A stretch of 29,742 nt of DNA from an uncultured Bacteroidales bacterium (GTDB lineage Bacteria; Bacteroidota; Bacteroidia; Bacteroidales; F082): positions 1-29,742 of the forward strand of contig CALAZZ010000157.1 of NCBI GenBank assembly GCA_937926515.1, written 5' to 3'. The notes beneath the pieces are model-generated. The model was not told where the DNA came from and did not search any database. It was given only the letters and a program-made list of their open reading frames with translations. Made by a program: the position numbers and the translations under genes. Of the stretch, positions 1 through 7,868 are shown piece by piece (within the stretch, counting starts at the first letter, position 1; each line of letters starts with the position of its first letter).

Positions 1-30
1 GTCAAAGGAGCAGGGAATTAAAAAAAATAT

Positions 31-94
31 TCCTCCTTAGCTCAGTTGGTTAGAGTCCGCCAGCCGGCGGATTAATCAGCGGGTCAAAGGAGCA
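31..94 (+). pseudogene. degenerate tRNA-Asn-like repeat unit with a palindromic insert
   Basis: Positions 1-55 recur at 83-137, so the first 25 nt of tRNA-Asn (acceptor 5' strand plus D-arm) are present twice, 82 nt apart. In this upstream copy the anticodon-arm segment (10 nt in the intact tRNA) is replaced by a 16-nt inverted repeat at 56-71 (stem TCCGCC/GGCGGA), after which TTAATCAGCGGGTC resumes the tRNA with one mismatch. The T-arm is missing. A 6-bp acceptor-like pairing survives: CTCCTT at 33-38 with AAGGAG at 87-92. There is no anticodon, so it cannot decode. The first bases of the window match the tail of this unit, so another copy probably lies upstream. It is either a decayed tandem tRNA or an assembly artefact at a contig edge. 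Confidence 0.6.
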
Positions 95-112
95 GGGAAT
101 TAAAAAAAATAT

Positions 113-186
113 TCCTCCTTAGCTCAGTTGGTTAGAGCATCTGACTGTTAATCAGAGGGTCGTTGGTTCAAGTCCAACAGGGGGAG
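113..186 (+). tRNA. tRNA-Asn (anticodon GTT)
   Basis: A full cloverleaf can be drawn. The acceptor stem pairs 113-119 with 179-185 (one G-T pair). The D-stem is GCTC/GAGC, and the anticodon stem pairs 140-144 with 152-156 around anticodon GTT at 147-149. The T-stem is GTTGG/CCAAC around TTCAAGT. The discriminator is G186; CCA is not encoded. It reads AAC/AAU codons. An intrinsic terminator follows within 10 nt. Confidence 0.95.
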
Positions 187-192
187 CAACAG

Positions 193-216
193 GGGGGCGA
201 ATAAGCCCCTTTTTTT
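193..216 (+). terminator. intrinsic terminator after tRNA-Asn
   Basis: GGGGC (194-198) pairs with GCCCC (205-209) around a 6-nt loop, followed directly by seven Ts (210-216). It ends the tRNA transcript just before the kinase gene. Confidence 0.85.
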
Positions 217-237
217 ATACAAAATTTTGTACTTATT

Positions 238-1212
238 ATGGCAGACGTTTTGGGAATGGGTAATGCCCTTGTAGATATCATGACCAAGATTGATCGTGAT
301 GACATCCTAAAGGAACTTCGACTTCCAAAAGGAAGCATGCAACTGGTTGATGCACAAACTTCAGCCAAAGTAGCTCAACATCTTTCAAATTATACTAAAA
401 CGATGGCCTCAGGCGGGTCGGCGGCCAACACCATACATGGACTTGCACGTATGGATATTTCAACAGCGTTTATTGGAGTTATAGGAAGTGATGAGACAGG
501 TGATTTCTTTCAAAACGACATGCTGGCCGCCGGAATTGAAACAATACTTTTTCGCAGTCAAACCCCGTCAGGAATTGCGATAGCATTGGTTACCCCTGAT
601 GGTGAGCGTACTTTTGCCACCCATCTTGGTGCTGCTCTTGAGCTGTCGGCGGATCACCTTGACCAAAAACATTTCGAAGGTCATAAGTATTTGTATATAG
701 AAGGCTACCTAGTTCAAAATGAGCAATTACTACTTAAAGCGCTCAGCCTGGCAAAGAATGCAAATTTAACGATTGCACTTGATTTGGCCAGCTACAATGT
801 TGTTGAATCAAAGAAGGAATTTTTGCTCCGTATTCTCAAAGAGTTTGTTGATATTGTTTTTGCCAATGAAGAAGAAGCGAAGGCTATTTGTGGATTGCCT
901 CCGGAAGAAGCTGTTGGCTACCTTGCGTCTCTTTGTGAAACAGCTATAATTAAAACAGGCTCAAAGGGAGCTTTGATGATACAAAAGGATCACATGAGTC
1001 ATGTGCCGGCCTTCAAGGTTGAGCTTACTGATACAACTGGTGCTGGTGATATGTTTGCAGCCGGGTTTTTGTATGCGCTGCTAAAAGGCTTTAATATTGA
1101 GAAAGCAGGCAGGGCCGGCACAGTACTTGCAGGTCATGTTATTGAGGTAGTAGGTGCTAAAATGGATGAAAGTAAATGGGAACAAATTAAGAAGCAGATC
1201 AGTGATCTATAA
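238..1212 (+). CDS. PfkB-family kinase, adenosine-kinase-like
   Basis: A 324-aa cytoplasmic ribokinase-fold kinase that transfers phosphate from ATP to a sugar or nucleoside. The N-terminal MGNALVDI and the glycine motif GGSAAN (residues 59-64) bind substrate. The C-terminal PfkB signature DTTGAGD (265-271) holds the anion hole and catalytic base Asp271. Length and N-terminus fit the adenosine/inosine kinase branch better than fructokinases or ribokinase, but substrate cannot be fixed from sequence. It starts at the only sensible ATG, 6 nt after a 14-bp palindrome (218-231), and lies 21 nt beyond the tRNA terminator, so it is transcribed separately. The downstream EF-G paralog has its own promoter-like box. 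Confidence 0.9.
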   Translation: MADVLGMGNALVDIMTKIDRDDILKELRLPKGSMQLVDAQTSAKVAQHLSNYTKTMASGGSAANTIHGLARMDISTAFIGVIGSDETGDFFQNDMLAAGIETILFRSQTPSGIAIALVTPDGERTFATHLGAALELSADHLDQKHFEGHKYLYIEGYLVQNEQLLLKALSLAKNANLTIALDLASYNVVESKKEFLLRILKEFVDIVFANEEEAKAICGLPPEEAVGYLASLCETAIIKTGSKGALMIQKDHMSHVPAFKVELTDTTGAGDMFAAGFLYALLKGFNIEKAGRAGTVLAGHVIEVVGAKMDESKWEQIKKQISDL

Positions 1213-1370
1213 ATAAATATGATCCCTGAATGTATCCTGAGGATCAGTATTATCACCCCAAAACTGTAAAGCGTCTCCGCGCTCCTAAACCATTACTTTT
1301 TTTTTGTGTAGAGTAGGCTAAGATTCAGTTTAAATAAGCCATTTTCATTTTTTTATTCGGCTTATTTCTG

Positions 1371-1378
1371 TACATTTG
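1371..1378 (+). promoter_or_regulatory. Bacteroidota -7 box for the EF-G paralog
   Basis: TACATTTG matches the Bacteroidota -7 consensus TAnnTTTG exactly and lies 49 nt before the start codon. No clean -33 TTTG is seen; the upstream region is T-rich. Confidence 0.5.
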
Positions 1379-1427
1379 CCACCCTGTTTTTTCGTCATAA
1401 GTAAACATTTAACAGTCTATTACACAT

Positions 1428-3563
1428 ATGAAGGTATTTGAAACAAAAGACATTCGAAATGTAGCCCTTATCGGAGCTGCAAAATCAGGAAAGACAACAT
1501 TGGCTGAAAGTATGTTGTTTGAAGGTAAAATGATTAATCGCAAAGGGTCGGTTGATGATAAGAACTCGGTATCAGATTATAGGCCAATAGAAATTGAGCG
1601 TCAGATATCGGTTCATTCCACATTAATGCATACCCTGCATGAGGGTAAGAAAATAAACATTATTGATGCTCCCGGCTTCAGTGATTTTACCGGGGATATT
1701 CTTTCAGCAGTCAATGTTGCTGATGTTGCTGTTTTCAATATCAACACACAAGCCGGAGTTGAGGCAACAACCGAAAATGCATGGCGCCAGGCCAAGAAAG
1801 CTAATTGCCCCGTTGTGTTTGTGATGAACCAGCTTGACCACACCAATGCTAATTTTGATGAAGCTGTCAGGCAGCTAAAAGATTACTATGGCGATAAAGT
1901 CACACTAGCACAATATCCGGCGTCGACAGGCGAAGGGTTTGATTCAGTAATTGATCTAATGCTGATGAAGATGCTTAAATTTAAAAGCGGAGGAGGTGAG
2001 CCCGAAGTGCTTGATATTCCTGCTGATGAAATGGATAAGGCTGAAGAATTGCATCAGGCACTAGTTGAAAATGCAGCTGCCGGTGATGACGCCCTGATGG
2101 AAAAATATTTCGAAAATGACATGCTCAGTCTTGATGAAATGCGTGAAGGCATTCGTATGGGACTGATTCAGCGTGGCATCTTCCCTGTTTTTTGCACCGC
2201 CGTAAAACATGGAATTGGCGTACATCGCTTAATGGATTTCATTGCCCATACATGTCCTTCACCTGACCTGGTTCAAGGGCGGAAGACTACAGCTGGCAAA
2301 GCTTTCAATTGTAATGCAAGTGACCCGGCAGCTTTGTTTGTATTTAAGATGGCGAATGAGCAACATCTGGGCGAGGTATCAATGTTCAAGGTATATGGTG
2401 GTGAAATAAAAGAAAGTCAAGACCTTATAAACCCAAGAACAGGAAATAAGGAGCGCATTTCGCAATTGTTTGTTGTGAATGGAAAGAACCGTGAGAAAGT
2501 GGAGAAAGTTGTTGCCGGTGATATTGCTACTACCATTAAACTAAAGGATATCCGTACCAACGATTCATTAATGGATCCAAAAATTGGCGATCACGGTTTT
2601 GAACCCATTGTCTATCCTGATCCTATTTATGCAACTGCCATCAAAGCAGTTAATTCAGCAGACGATGAAAAACTGGGGACCTCATTGCAAGAACTTCATC
2701 GCACTGATCCCACTATCAGGGCAGGTCTTTCACGTGAGCTTAAGCAGCTTATTGTTCAGTGCCAAGGCGAATACCATATCAATACCGTAAAATGGTATTT
2801 GACAAACCTCTATAAAATTGAATCCGAATTTTTTGCACCAAAGATACCTTATCGCGAAACAATTACCAAGGCTGCAAGAGCAGACTATCGTCACAAAAAG
2901 CAGTCAGGTGGCGCCGGACAGTTTGGTGAAGTTCATTTAATGATACAGCCTTATGTAGAGGGCTATGCCGACCCTACTGATTTTCCGGTCAGGGGTAAAG
3001 AGGAGCATAAGCTTAACTGGGGCGGGAAGCTGATTTTTAATAATTGTATCGTCGGTGGATCGATTGATGCCCGCTTTATGCCCGCAATTCTCAAGGGCAT
3101 ATTTGAACGCCTCGAAGAAGGACCACTTACCGGCTCCTATGCGCGCGACATTGTTGTTTATGTGTATGATGGTAAGATGCACCCTGTTGATTCAAACGAA
3201 ATTTCATTTAAACTGGCCGGTCGTAACGCTTTCAGCGCTGCATTTAAGAATGCAGGCCCAAAAATTATGGAACCCATATACGACCTTGAAGTGCTCATTC
3301 CTGAAGAGATGATGGGTGCAGTAATGACGGACTTACAAGGCCGTCGTGCTGTGATCATGGGCATGGATTCAGAAGGTAAAAACCAGATAATCAGAGCGAA
3401 AGTGCCATTGGCCGAGATGGATAAGTATGCTACATCGCTCAGCTCACTGACCTCAGGCCGTGGTTCGTTTAGTATGAAATACGCTGAATATAACCAGGTG
3501 CCAATGGATGTTCAGGCTAAATTATTGAAGGAATACGAAGAAAAGATGATGGAAGAGGATTAA
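1428..3563 (+). CDS. fusA2: EF-G2-type elongation factor G paralog with altered GTPase motifs
   Basis: A 711-aa translational GTPase with full EF-G architecture: G domain, domain II, and the C-terminal domains III-V that promote tRNA translocation. The P-loop GAAKSGKTT (16-24) and the G4-like NQLD (134-137) are present. Switch II reads DAPGF (80-84) where canonical EF-G has DTPGH, so the catalytic histidine is replaced by Phe. The switch I region reads RQISV instead of RGITI. This matches the Bacteroidota EF-G2 group; the Bacteroides thetaiotaomicron member is reported to support translation without GTP hydrolysis and to be induced by carbon starvation. By inference this protein is a slow, energy-sparing translocase, not the housekeeping FusA. 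It is monocistronic and ends at a strong terminator. Confidence 0.88.
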   Translation: MKVFETKDIRNVALIGAAKSGKTTLAESMLFEGKMINRKGSVDDKNSVSDYRPIEIERQISVHSTLMHTLHEGKKINIIDAPGFSDFTGDILSAVNVADVAVFNINTQAGVEATTENAWRQAKKANCPVVFVMNQLDHTNANFDEAVRQLKDYYGDKVTLAQYPASTGEGFDSVIDLMLMKMLKFKSGGGEPEVLDIPADEMDKAEELHQALVENAAAGDDALMEKYFENDMLSLDEMREGIRMGLIQRGIFPVFCTAVKHGIGVHRLMDFIAHTCPSPDLVQGRKTTAGKAFNCNASDPAALFVFKMANEQHLGEVSMFKVYGGEIKESQDLINPRTGNKERISQLFVVNGKNREKVEKVVAGDIATTIKLKDIRTNDSLMDPKIGDHGFEPIVYPDPIYATAIKAVNSADDEKLGTSLQELHRTDPTIRAGLSRELKQLIVQCQGEYHINTVKWYLTNLYKIESEFFAPKIPYRETITKAARADYRHKKQSGGAGQFGEVHLMIQPYVEGYADPTDFPVRGKEEHKLNWGGKLIFNNCIVGGSIDARFMPAILKGIFERLEEGPLTGSYARDIVVYVYDGKMHPVDSNEISFKLAGRNAFSAAFKNAGPKIMEPIYDLEVLIPEEMMGAVMTDLQGRRAVIMGMDSEGKNQIIRAKVPLAEMDKYATSLSSLTSGRGSFSMKYAEYNQVPMDVQAKLLKEYEEKMMEED

Positions 3564-3591
3564 TTCCAGCCTGTAAGACAAACTAATTGAG

Positions 3592-3616
3592 CCCGCTTTT
3601 AACAGCGGGTTTTTTT
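3592..3616 (+). terminator. intrinsic terminator after the EF-G paralog
   Basis: CCCGCT (3592-3597) pairs with AGCGGG (3604-3609) around a 6-nt loop, then seven Ts. The T-tract overlaps the stop codon of the convergent mnmA, so the two genes meet here; on the minus strand there is no T-run after the hairpin. Confidence 0.85.
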
Positions 3617-4673
3617 ATGCGATCACTCCGCTTCCCAAACAGATACCTTCTTGCGGATGATAAAGAACACCAAACTGACCGGGTGCAACCCCTGAAATGG
3701 GTTCAGCTGACCGGATGCAGAACCTTTCTTCGTTTAATTCAATCTTACCGAAGTTGTATTCCGGCTGATGCCGGATCTTAAATCTGATATCCATCCCATC
3801 GGTTAATTCTGTTTTTGGATTTATCGGATGCACATCTTCCAATTGAAAAATATTGGTGTATTGGCTTATTGGATCATATCCATTCGAAACATAAATAATG
3901 TTTTCATCCACATCTTTATTGACAACAAACCAGGGTCCGTGACTCAAACCGAGACCTTTCCGCTGTCCAATGGTATGAAACCAAAACCCTTTATGCTTAC
4001 CCAATATTTTTCCTGTTTCTTTTTCAATGATCAGGCCTTTTTTTTCACCAATATACCGCCTGATAAAATCATTGTAATTGATCTTGCCTAGAAAACAAAT
4101 GCCTTGACTATCAGGTCTGTGTGCGCTGGGCAATCGCATTCTATGAGCCAGTTGGCGCACATCTGATTTTGTCAATAGGCCGACAGGAAACATCAGTTTG
4201 TTCAATTGGGCATAGGTAATGCGCGCCAGGAAATAGGTTTGGTCTTTAACAAGATCAGTCGCTGTACCCAGGAATAAACCCCGGTCATTTTCAATCACTG
4301 TGGCATAGTGGCCTGTACTGATCTTATCAAAATCTTTTCCAAACTTTTCATTGAAACTGCCAAACTTGATCAATCGATTGCACATGATATCCGGGTTTGG
4401 CGTTTGTCCTTTTTTTACTGTTTCCAGCGTGTATGTAATAACACTTTCCCAATAAGCTTTTTGCAGGTCAACAACTTCCATACGGCAACCATATTTTTTC
4501 GCAATATAGGTTGTGATCTCAATATCTTCCTCCGAGGGGCAATCCACATAGCCAGGTTCATCTTCCATTCCAATACGGATGTAAAAAATAACTGGGTTAA
4601 AGCCATTCTCTTTCAATAAAGGGATGGTAACTGAACTATCTACACCACCTGAAACCAAAGCTGCAATTTCCAT
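3615..4673 (-). CDS. mnmA: tRNA 2-thiouridine synthase MnmA
   Basis: A 352-aa enzyme that adenylates and thiolates U34 of tRNA-Lys, -Glu and -Gln. The PP-loop SGGVDSS is at residues 8-14. The catalytic cysteines are Cys98 (in NPDIMCNR) and Cys193 (in SQGICFLG); both are conserved in MnmA and form the transient disulfide or persulfide. The C-terminal beta-barrel region follows. Length is typical. The ATG used is the first in frame, with PP-loop spacing as expected. It converges with the EF-G paralog and is divergent from the acpP region. A weak -7-like box (GAACTTTG on the minus strand, 4696-4703) lies just upstream. Confidence 0.95.
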   Translation of the reverse strand: MEIAALVSGGVDSSVTIPLLKENGFNPVIFYIRIGMEDEPGYVDCPSEEDIEITTYIAKKYGCRMEVVDLQKAYWESVITYTLETVKKGQTPNPDIMCNRLIKFGSFNEKFGKDFDKISTGHYATVIENDRGLFLGTATDLVKDQTYFLARITYAQLNKLMFPVGLLTKSDVRQLAHRMRLPSAHRPDSQGICFLGKINYNDFIRRYIGEKKGLIIEKETGKILGKHKGFWFHTIGQRKGLGLSHGPWFVVNKDVDENIIYVSNGYDPISQYTNIFQLEDVHPINPKTELTDGMDIRFKIRHQPEYNFGKIELNEERFCIRSAEPISGVAPGQFGVLYHPQEGICLGSGVIA

Positions 4674-4886
4674 ATGTACAATGAATTAAAAATTGCAAAG
4701 TTCGGAAAAAATGATGCACTATGCTGCTGCACCATTCCGGCCGGGATAATGGCCTTTCATACGGAAAGCAAAGTAAGTTCAACTTTTTTTTCTTTAAACC
4801 TTATTCTCAAAAAGATGAATTTGAAAGTCAGGGTTGATTTTCTCAACCTTGAAATGATATAGTTCGTATTGCAACGGAAAAGAATG
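4674..4886. other. AT-rich gap between mnmA and the acpP leader region
   Basis: There is no convincing gene here. A 62-codon frame at 4674-4862 has a composition and sequence resembling nothing known. The stretch probably holds the mnmA promoter on the minus strand. Confidence 0.5.
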
Positions 4887-4894
4887 TATTTTTA
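4887..4894 (+). promoter_or_regulatory. possible -7 box for the structured RNA upstream of acpP
   Basis: TATTTTTA matches TAnnTTTG at 7 of 8 positions. The expected transcription start, about 4-7 nt after the box, falls at the 5' base of the paired region starting at 4897. Confidence 0.3.
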
Positions 4895-4896
4895 GG

Positions 4897-5022
4897 ACAA
4901 CTTATACGCTTATGGCGGTATTTTTTACCTCGCGCTTGACAATATGGAATATCGCCTTAAATTTACCTATTGATTAAGCCTTTGAAACTGGCTCAATTAG
5001 TTGATGCATAAGTTGTTTTTTT
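4897..5022 (+). ncRNA. candidate structured RNA upstream of acpP
   Basis: Three nested or adjacent pairings are visible. An outer 9-bp stem pairs ACAACTTAT (4897-4905) with ATAAGTTGT (5008-5016) and is followed by a T-run (to 5022). An inner 9-bp stem pairs GGCGGTATT (4914-4922) with AATATCGCC (4948-4956), with one G-T pair. A smaller AGCC/GGCT hairpin lies between 4977 and 4994. An alternative short hairpin (GGTA/TACC at 4917-4929) would compete with the inner stem. The whole is about 125 nt, closed by a long-range stem with a U-tract, as in small RNAs or attenuators. No ORF fits. It could be a free RNA (a 6S-like class is one option) or a leader of acpP. This comes from pairing seen by eye only. 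Confidence 0.4.
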
Positions 5023-5055
5023 AAGATTTTTATTGTTTTTTTTTGCTTTTATCCA

Positions 5056-5063
5056 TTACTTTG
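5056..5063 (+). promoter_or_regulatory. possible -7 box for acpP-fabF-rnc
   Basis: TTACTTTG matches TAnnTTTG at 7 of 8 positions and lies about 30 nt before the acpP start, after a T-rich stretch. Confidence 0.35.
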
Positions 5064-5092
5064 CAGGCTGTTTAACTAAAAACATTAAAGTT

Positions 5093-5329
5093 ATGTCAGA
5101 AATTAAAGACAAAATTGTTTCGATTATCGTTGATAAGCTGGGCGTAGAACCAGGCGAAGTTACCAACGAAGCCAGCTTTACCAACGATTTGGGTGCCGAT
5201 TCGCTCGACACGGTTGAATTGATCATGGAATTCGAAAAGGAATTCAATCTGGCCATTCCAGATGATCAGGCAGAAAAGATTGCCACAGTTGGCGATGCCA
5301 TCAAATACATTGAAGAAAACAAGGGGTAA
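5093..5329 (+). CDS. acpP: acyl carrier protein AcpP
   Basis: A 78-aa acidic four-helix protein that carries growing acyl chains on 4'-phosphopantetheine in the type II fatty acid synthase. The attachment site is Ser37 in GADSLD. The C-terminal segment AEKIATVGDAIKYIE is typical. The frame is open from 5033, but the extra 20 residues (Met-Phe-Phe-Phe...) are not AcpP-like and the MSEIKDKI start at 5093 gives the canonical length. It lies 19 nt upstream of fabF, in the common acpP-fabF-rnc order, so the three are probably cotranscribed. Confidence 0.97.
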   Translation: MSEIKDKIVSIIVDKLGVEPGEVTNEASFTNDLGADSLDTVELIMEFEKEFNLAIPDDQAEKIATVGDAIKYIEENKG

Positions 5330-5348
5330 GAAACATCAGATCAGGTTT

Positions 5349-6602
5349 ATGGAGCTTAAACGAGTAGTAGTCACAGGATTGGGTGCCATCACCCCTATTG
5401 GCAACAACGCCCCGGATTATTGGGACGCGCTGGTAAGAGGAGAGAACGGCGCTGCCGATATTACCCGCTTTGATCCATCCAAGTTCAAAACACGTTTTGC
5501 CTGTGAGGTCAAAAATTATGATTGGAAAGATTATTTTGACCGTAAAGATGTAAGAAAGTATGATCTCTTTGCACAGTTTGGCATCATTGCTGCCAATGAG
5601 GCTGTTGCGGATGCCGGACTGAGCAAAGAGAATACCGATTATAAAAACGTTGGTGTGATCTGGTCATCGGGAATTGGTGGTTTAATCACCTTTTACGATG
5701 AAGTTAAATCCTTTGTTGAGGGTGACGGCACTCCCCGGTTCAACCCATTTTTCATTCCCAAAATGATTGCTGATATAGCTTCAGGTCATATTTCCATTAA
5801 TCATGGATTTATGGGGCCGAATTTTGCTACAGTTTCAGCATGTGCTTCTTCAGCCAATGCTTTGGTTGATGCTTTTAATTATATCAGGCTTGGCAAGGCA
5901 GTAGCATTTGTTTCAGGTGGTTCCGAAGCTTCCATTACACAGGCTGGTGTTGGGGGGTTCAATGCCATGCATGCTATTTCTACCCGTAATGATGATCCTA
6001 AAACAGGCTCACGTCCCTTCGATAAAAACCGCGATGGTTTTGTGATTGGCGAAGGCGGAGGAGGAATTATTTTTGAGGAAATGGAGCATGCACTTAGACG
6101 AGGAGCAAAAATATATGCCGAAGTTGCCGGAGGTGGCCTGTCCGGTGATGCAAACCATATGACCTCACCCCATCCTGAAGGATTAGGTGCCCATTTGTGC
6201 ATGGAACGTGCTTTGCAGGACGCTGAAATGAAACTTGAAGATATTGACCATATAAATACACATGGTACCTCCACACCTCTTGGTGATATCTCAGAACCTA
6301 AAGCGATCATCAGTTTGTTTGGAGAGCATGCCTATAAAATCAGTATAAATTCAACCAAATCAATGACTGGTCACCTGCTTGGTGGAGCGGGTGTGATCGA
6401 AGCCATTGCAACTCTTTTGGCTGTGAAGAACGATATCATTCCACCAACCATTAATCATTTTACTGATGACCCGGAAATTGATAATAAACTCGATTTCACA
6501 TTTCATACAGCCCACAAAAGAACAGTCAATGCTGCCCTTAGTAATACATTTGGATTTGGAGGACACAATGCCTCCATTATATTTAAGAAATTCGTTCAAT
6601 AA
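5349..6602 (+). CDS. fabF: beta-ketoacyl-ACP synthase II
   Basis: A 417-aa condensing enzyme that elongates acyl-ACP with malonyl-ACP. It has the Cys-His-His triad: Cys165 (in VSACASSA), His305 (in NTHGTSTPLGD) and His342 (in KSMTGHLLGGAG). The start MELKRVVVTG at 5349 gives the usual FabF N-terminus; a longer frame from 5262 overlaps acpP and is not family-like. It follows acpP closely and is followed by rnc after 11 nt. The partner AcpP is encoded next door. Confidence 0.97.
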   Translation: MELKRVVVTGLGAITPIGNNAPDYWDALVRGENGAADITRFDPSKFKTRFACEVKNYDWKDYFDRKDVRKYDLFAQFGIIAANEAVADAGLSKENTDYKNVGVIWSSGIGGLITFYDEVKSFVEGDGTPRFNPFFIPKMIADIASGHISINHGFMGPNFATVSACASSANALVDAFNYIRLGKAVAFVSGGSEASITQAGVGGFNAMHAISTRNDDPKTGSRPFDKNRDGFVIGEGGGGIIFEEMEHALRRGAKIYAEVAGGGLSGDANHMTSPHPEGLGAHLCMERALQDAEMKLEDIDHINTHGTSTPLGDISEPKAIISLFGEHAYKISINSTKSMTGHLLGGAGVIEAIATLLAVKNDIIPPTINHFTDDPEIDNKLDFTFHTAHKRTVNAALSNTFGFGGHNASIIFKKFVQ

Positions 6603-6613
6603 AGGGTTTCGGT

Positions 6614-7351
6614 TTGGCATTAAGTAATCCCATTAAGGCGCTGTTTCCGGCCGATAGAGAGCTTTCACGATCTATAAAAAATATTTTCGGCTTCAAACCC
6701 GGAAATATTTTTTTGTATCAGCTCGCCTTCAAACATAAGTCTACATCCGATGAAATTATTAATGGATACAAGCTTAGCAATGAGCGGCTGGAATTTCTTG
6801 GAGATGCCATTTTAAGTGCCATTATTGCAGACTATCTTTTTAAAAAATTTCCATATAGAAACGAAGGTTTTTTAACTGAAATGCGTTCGCGCATCGTTAG
6901 CCGGTCATCTCTTAACAAGATATCTCAAAAGTTGGGTATTGATAAGCTGGTGCACCTGGCTAAAGAAAACCGTAGTCAGTTTAAATCAGTAAATGGCGAT
7001 GCATTTGAGGCATTTTTGGGAGCCATCTATCTGGATAAGGGATATGAATTTGCCTTTGACATCATTGTGAAACGAGTGATAGAGCTCCATATTGATCTTG
7101 ATGCATTGCAACATCATGAAATCAATTTCAAAAGCAAACTGATTGAGTGGTCGCAAAAAGAGAAGAGACATCTGGACTTTACATTGGTTACTGAAATTGG
7201 AGAGGGGTTTAATAAACAGTATGAAGTGGTTGTGAAAATTGATGGAGCAGATTATGGCAAATCAAGAGATTTCTCTATCAAAGGAGCTGAGCAATTGGCA
7301 GCTGAAAAGACAATTAATCTGCTTCAGGAACAACTGATCTTTGATGTGTAG
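6614..7351 (+). CDS. rnc: ribonuclease III
   Basis: A 245-aa double-stranded-RNA endonuclease that processes rRNA and degrades structured RNA. The signature NERLEFLGDA is at 56-65, with metal ligands Glu60 and Asp64 plus Asp129 and Glu132 (in GDAFEAFLG). A dsRNA-binding domain spans about 165-240 and ends with KGAEQLAAEKT. No in-frame ATG or GTG lies near the N-terminus and an upstream stop at 6584 limits the frame, so TTG at 6614 is the likely start. It is the third gene of the acpP-fabF-rnc operon and converges on the ferredoxin gene with a 1-nt gap. Confidence 0.95.
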   Translation: MALSNPIKALFPADRELSRSIKNIFGFKPGNIFLYQLAFKHKSTSDEIINGYKLSNERLEFLGDAILSAIIADYLFKKFPYRNEGFLTEMRSRIVSRSSLNKISQKLGIDKLVHLAKENRSQFKSVNGDAFEAFLGAIYLDKGYEFAFDIIVKRVIELHIDLDALQHHEINFKSKLIEWSQKEKRHLDFTLVTEIGEGFNKQYEVVVKIDGADYGKSRDFSIKGAEQLAAEKTINLLQEQLIFDV

Positions 7352-7352
7352 G

Positions 7353-7688
7353 CTATACATGCCTGTCAGAGTCTTTCATGTGCTGGCCCCAGTATCCTTC
7401 ACCCTTCTCAATATTCATATCATGATGAACCTTAACCTGGCAGGATAACCTAAGTCCAAAGCCGAATTTATGTGGTGGCAGATTTAGTCTGATTTTTTCT
7501 TTATGATTTGGTGGCGCTATTTTACCACTTATTTTCACCGCACATGTACCACAGGAGCCAAGGCCAAAGCAGTTCACAACACGTGACGGGCCATTGTGGG
7601 GTGTCATGCCATTTTTAATGAGCACATCGCGTAGGTTGGCACCTTTTTCGCAAATAATTTTTTTATTTTTAAAAGTAATCAGCGGCAT
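7353..7688 (-). CDS. [2Fe-2S] ferredoxin
   Basis: A 111-aa soluble electron carrier of the plant/adrenodoxin-like [2Fe-2S] type. Cluster ligands are Cys40, Cys46 and Cys49 (CX5CX2C, in NCFGLGSCGTC) and Cys83 (in RLSCQ), with the beta-grasp N-terminus PLITFKNKK. The C-terminal ~20 residues (GYWGQHMKD) are not part of the fold. It stands alone, convergent with rnc, and shares its upstream gap with the LiaF-like gene. The redox partner cannot be told from context. Confidence 0.88.
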   Translation of the reverse strand: MPLITFKNKKIICEKGANLRDVLIKNGMTPHNGPSRVVNCFGLGSCGTCAVKISGKIAPPNHKEKIRLNLPPHKFGFGLRLSCQVKVHHDMNIEKGEGYWGQHMKDSDRHV

Positions 7689-7819
7689 TGAATTATCAAT
7701 TAGCCATTACTTAACAGACGAGGGTTGTTGTTTGTTTAATCCACCCTCCAGTTTCCGCTTTTCACCGACAATATTCCCCTACTGGCCTATTAATTGTTTA
7801 CAAGCAATGGATAAGAGGT

Positions 7820-7827
7820 TACATTTG
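7820..7827 (+). promoter_or_regulatory. -7 box of the LiaF-LytS-LytTR operon
   Basis: TACATTTG is an exact TAnnTTTG match. TTGTTTA at 7794-7800 lies at about the right distance to act as the -33 element. The start codon is at 7869, giving a leader of roughly 35-40 nt. Confidence 0.55.
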
Positions 7828-7868
7828 CCTGAAAAGAATTAAATTTTATAACCTCAATTACTACAAAA

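Noticed and set aside
1220..1246. TGATCC/GGATCA hairpin after the PfkB-family kinase gene
   Set aside because: Six weak pairs, a 15-nt loop and no following T-run; not a convincing terminator.
4308..4619. 103-codon plus-strand frame inside mnmA
   Set aside because: Antisense of conserved mnmA; no start signal or recognisable domain.
5033..5092. 20-residue N-terminal extension of acpP
   Set aside because: Overlaps the promoter-like region and is unlike any AcpP; the start at 5093 gives the canonical 78 aa.
5879..6310. 143-codon minus-strand frame inside fabF
   Set aside because: Antisense shadow of a well-conserved gene; composition (Pro, Ser, Cys rich) is not protein-like.
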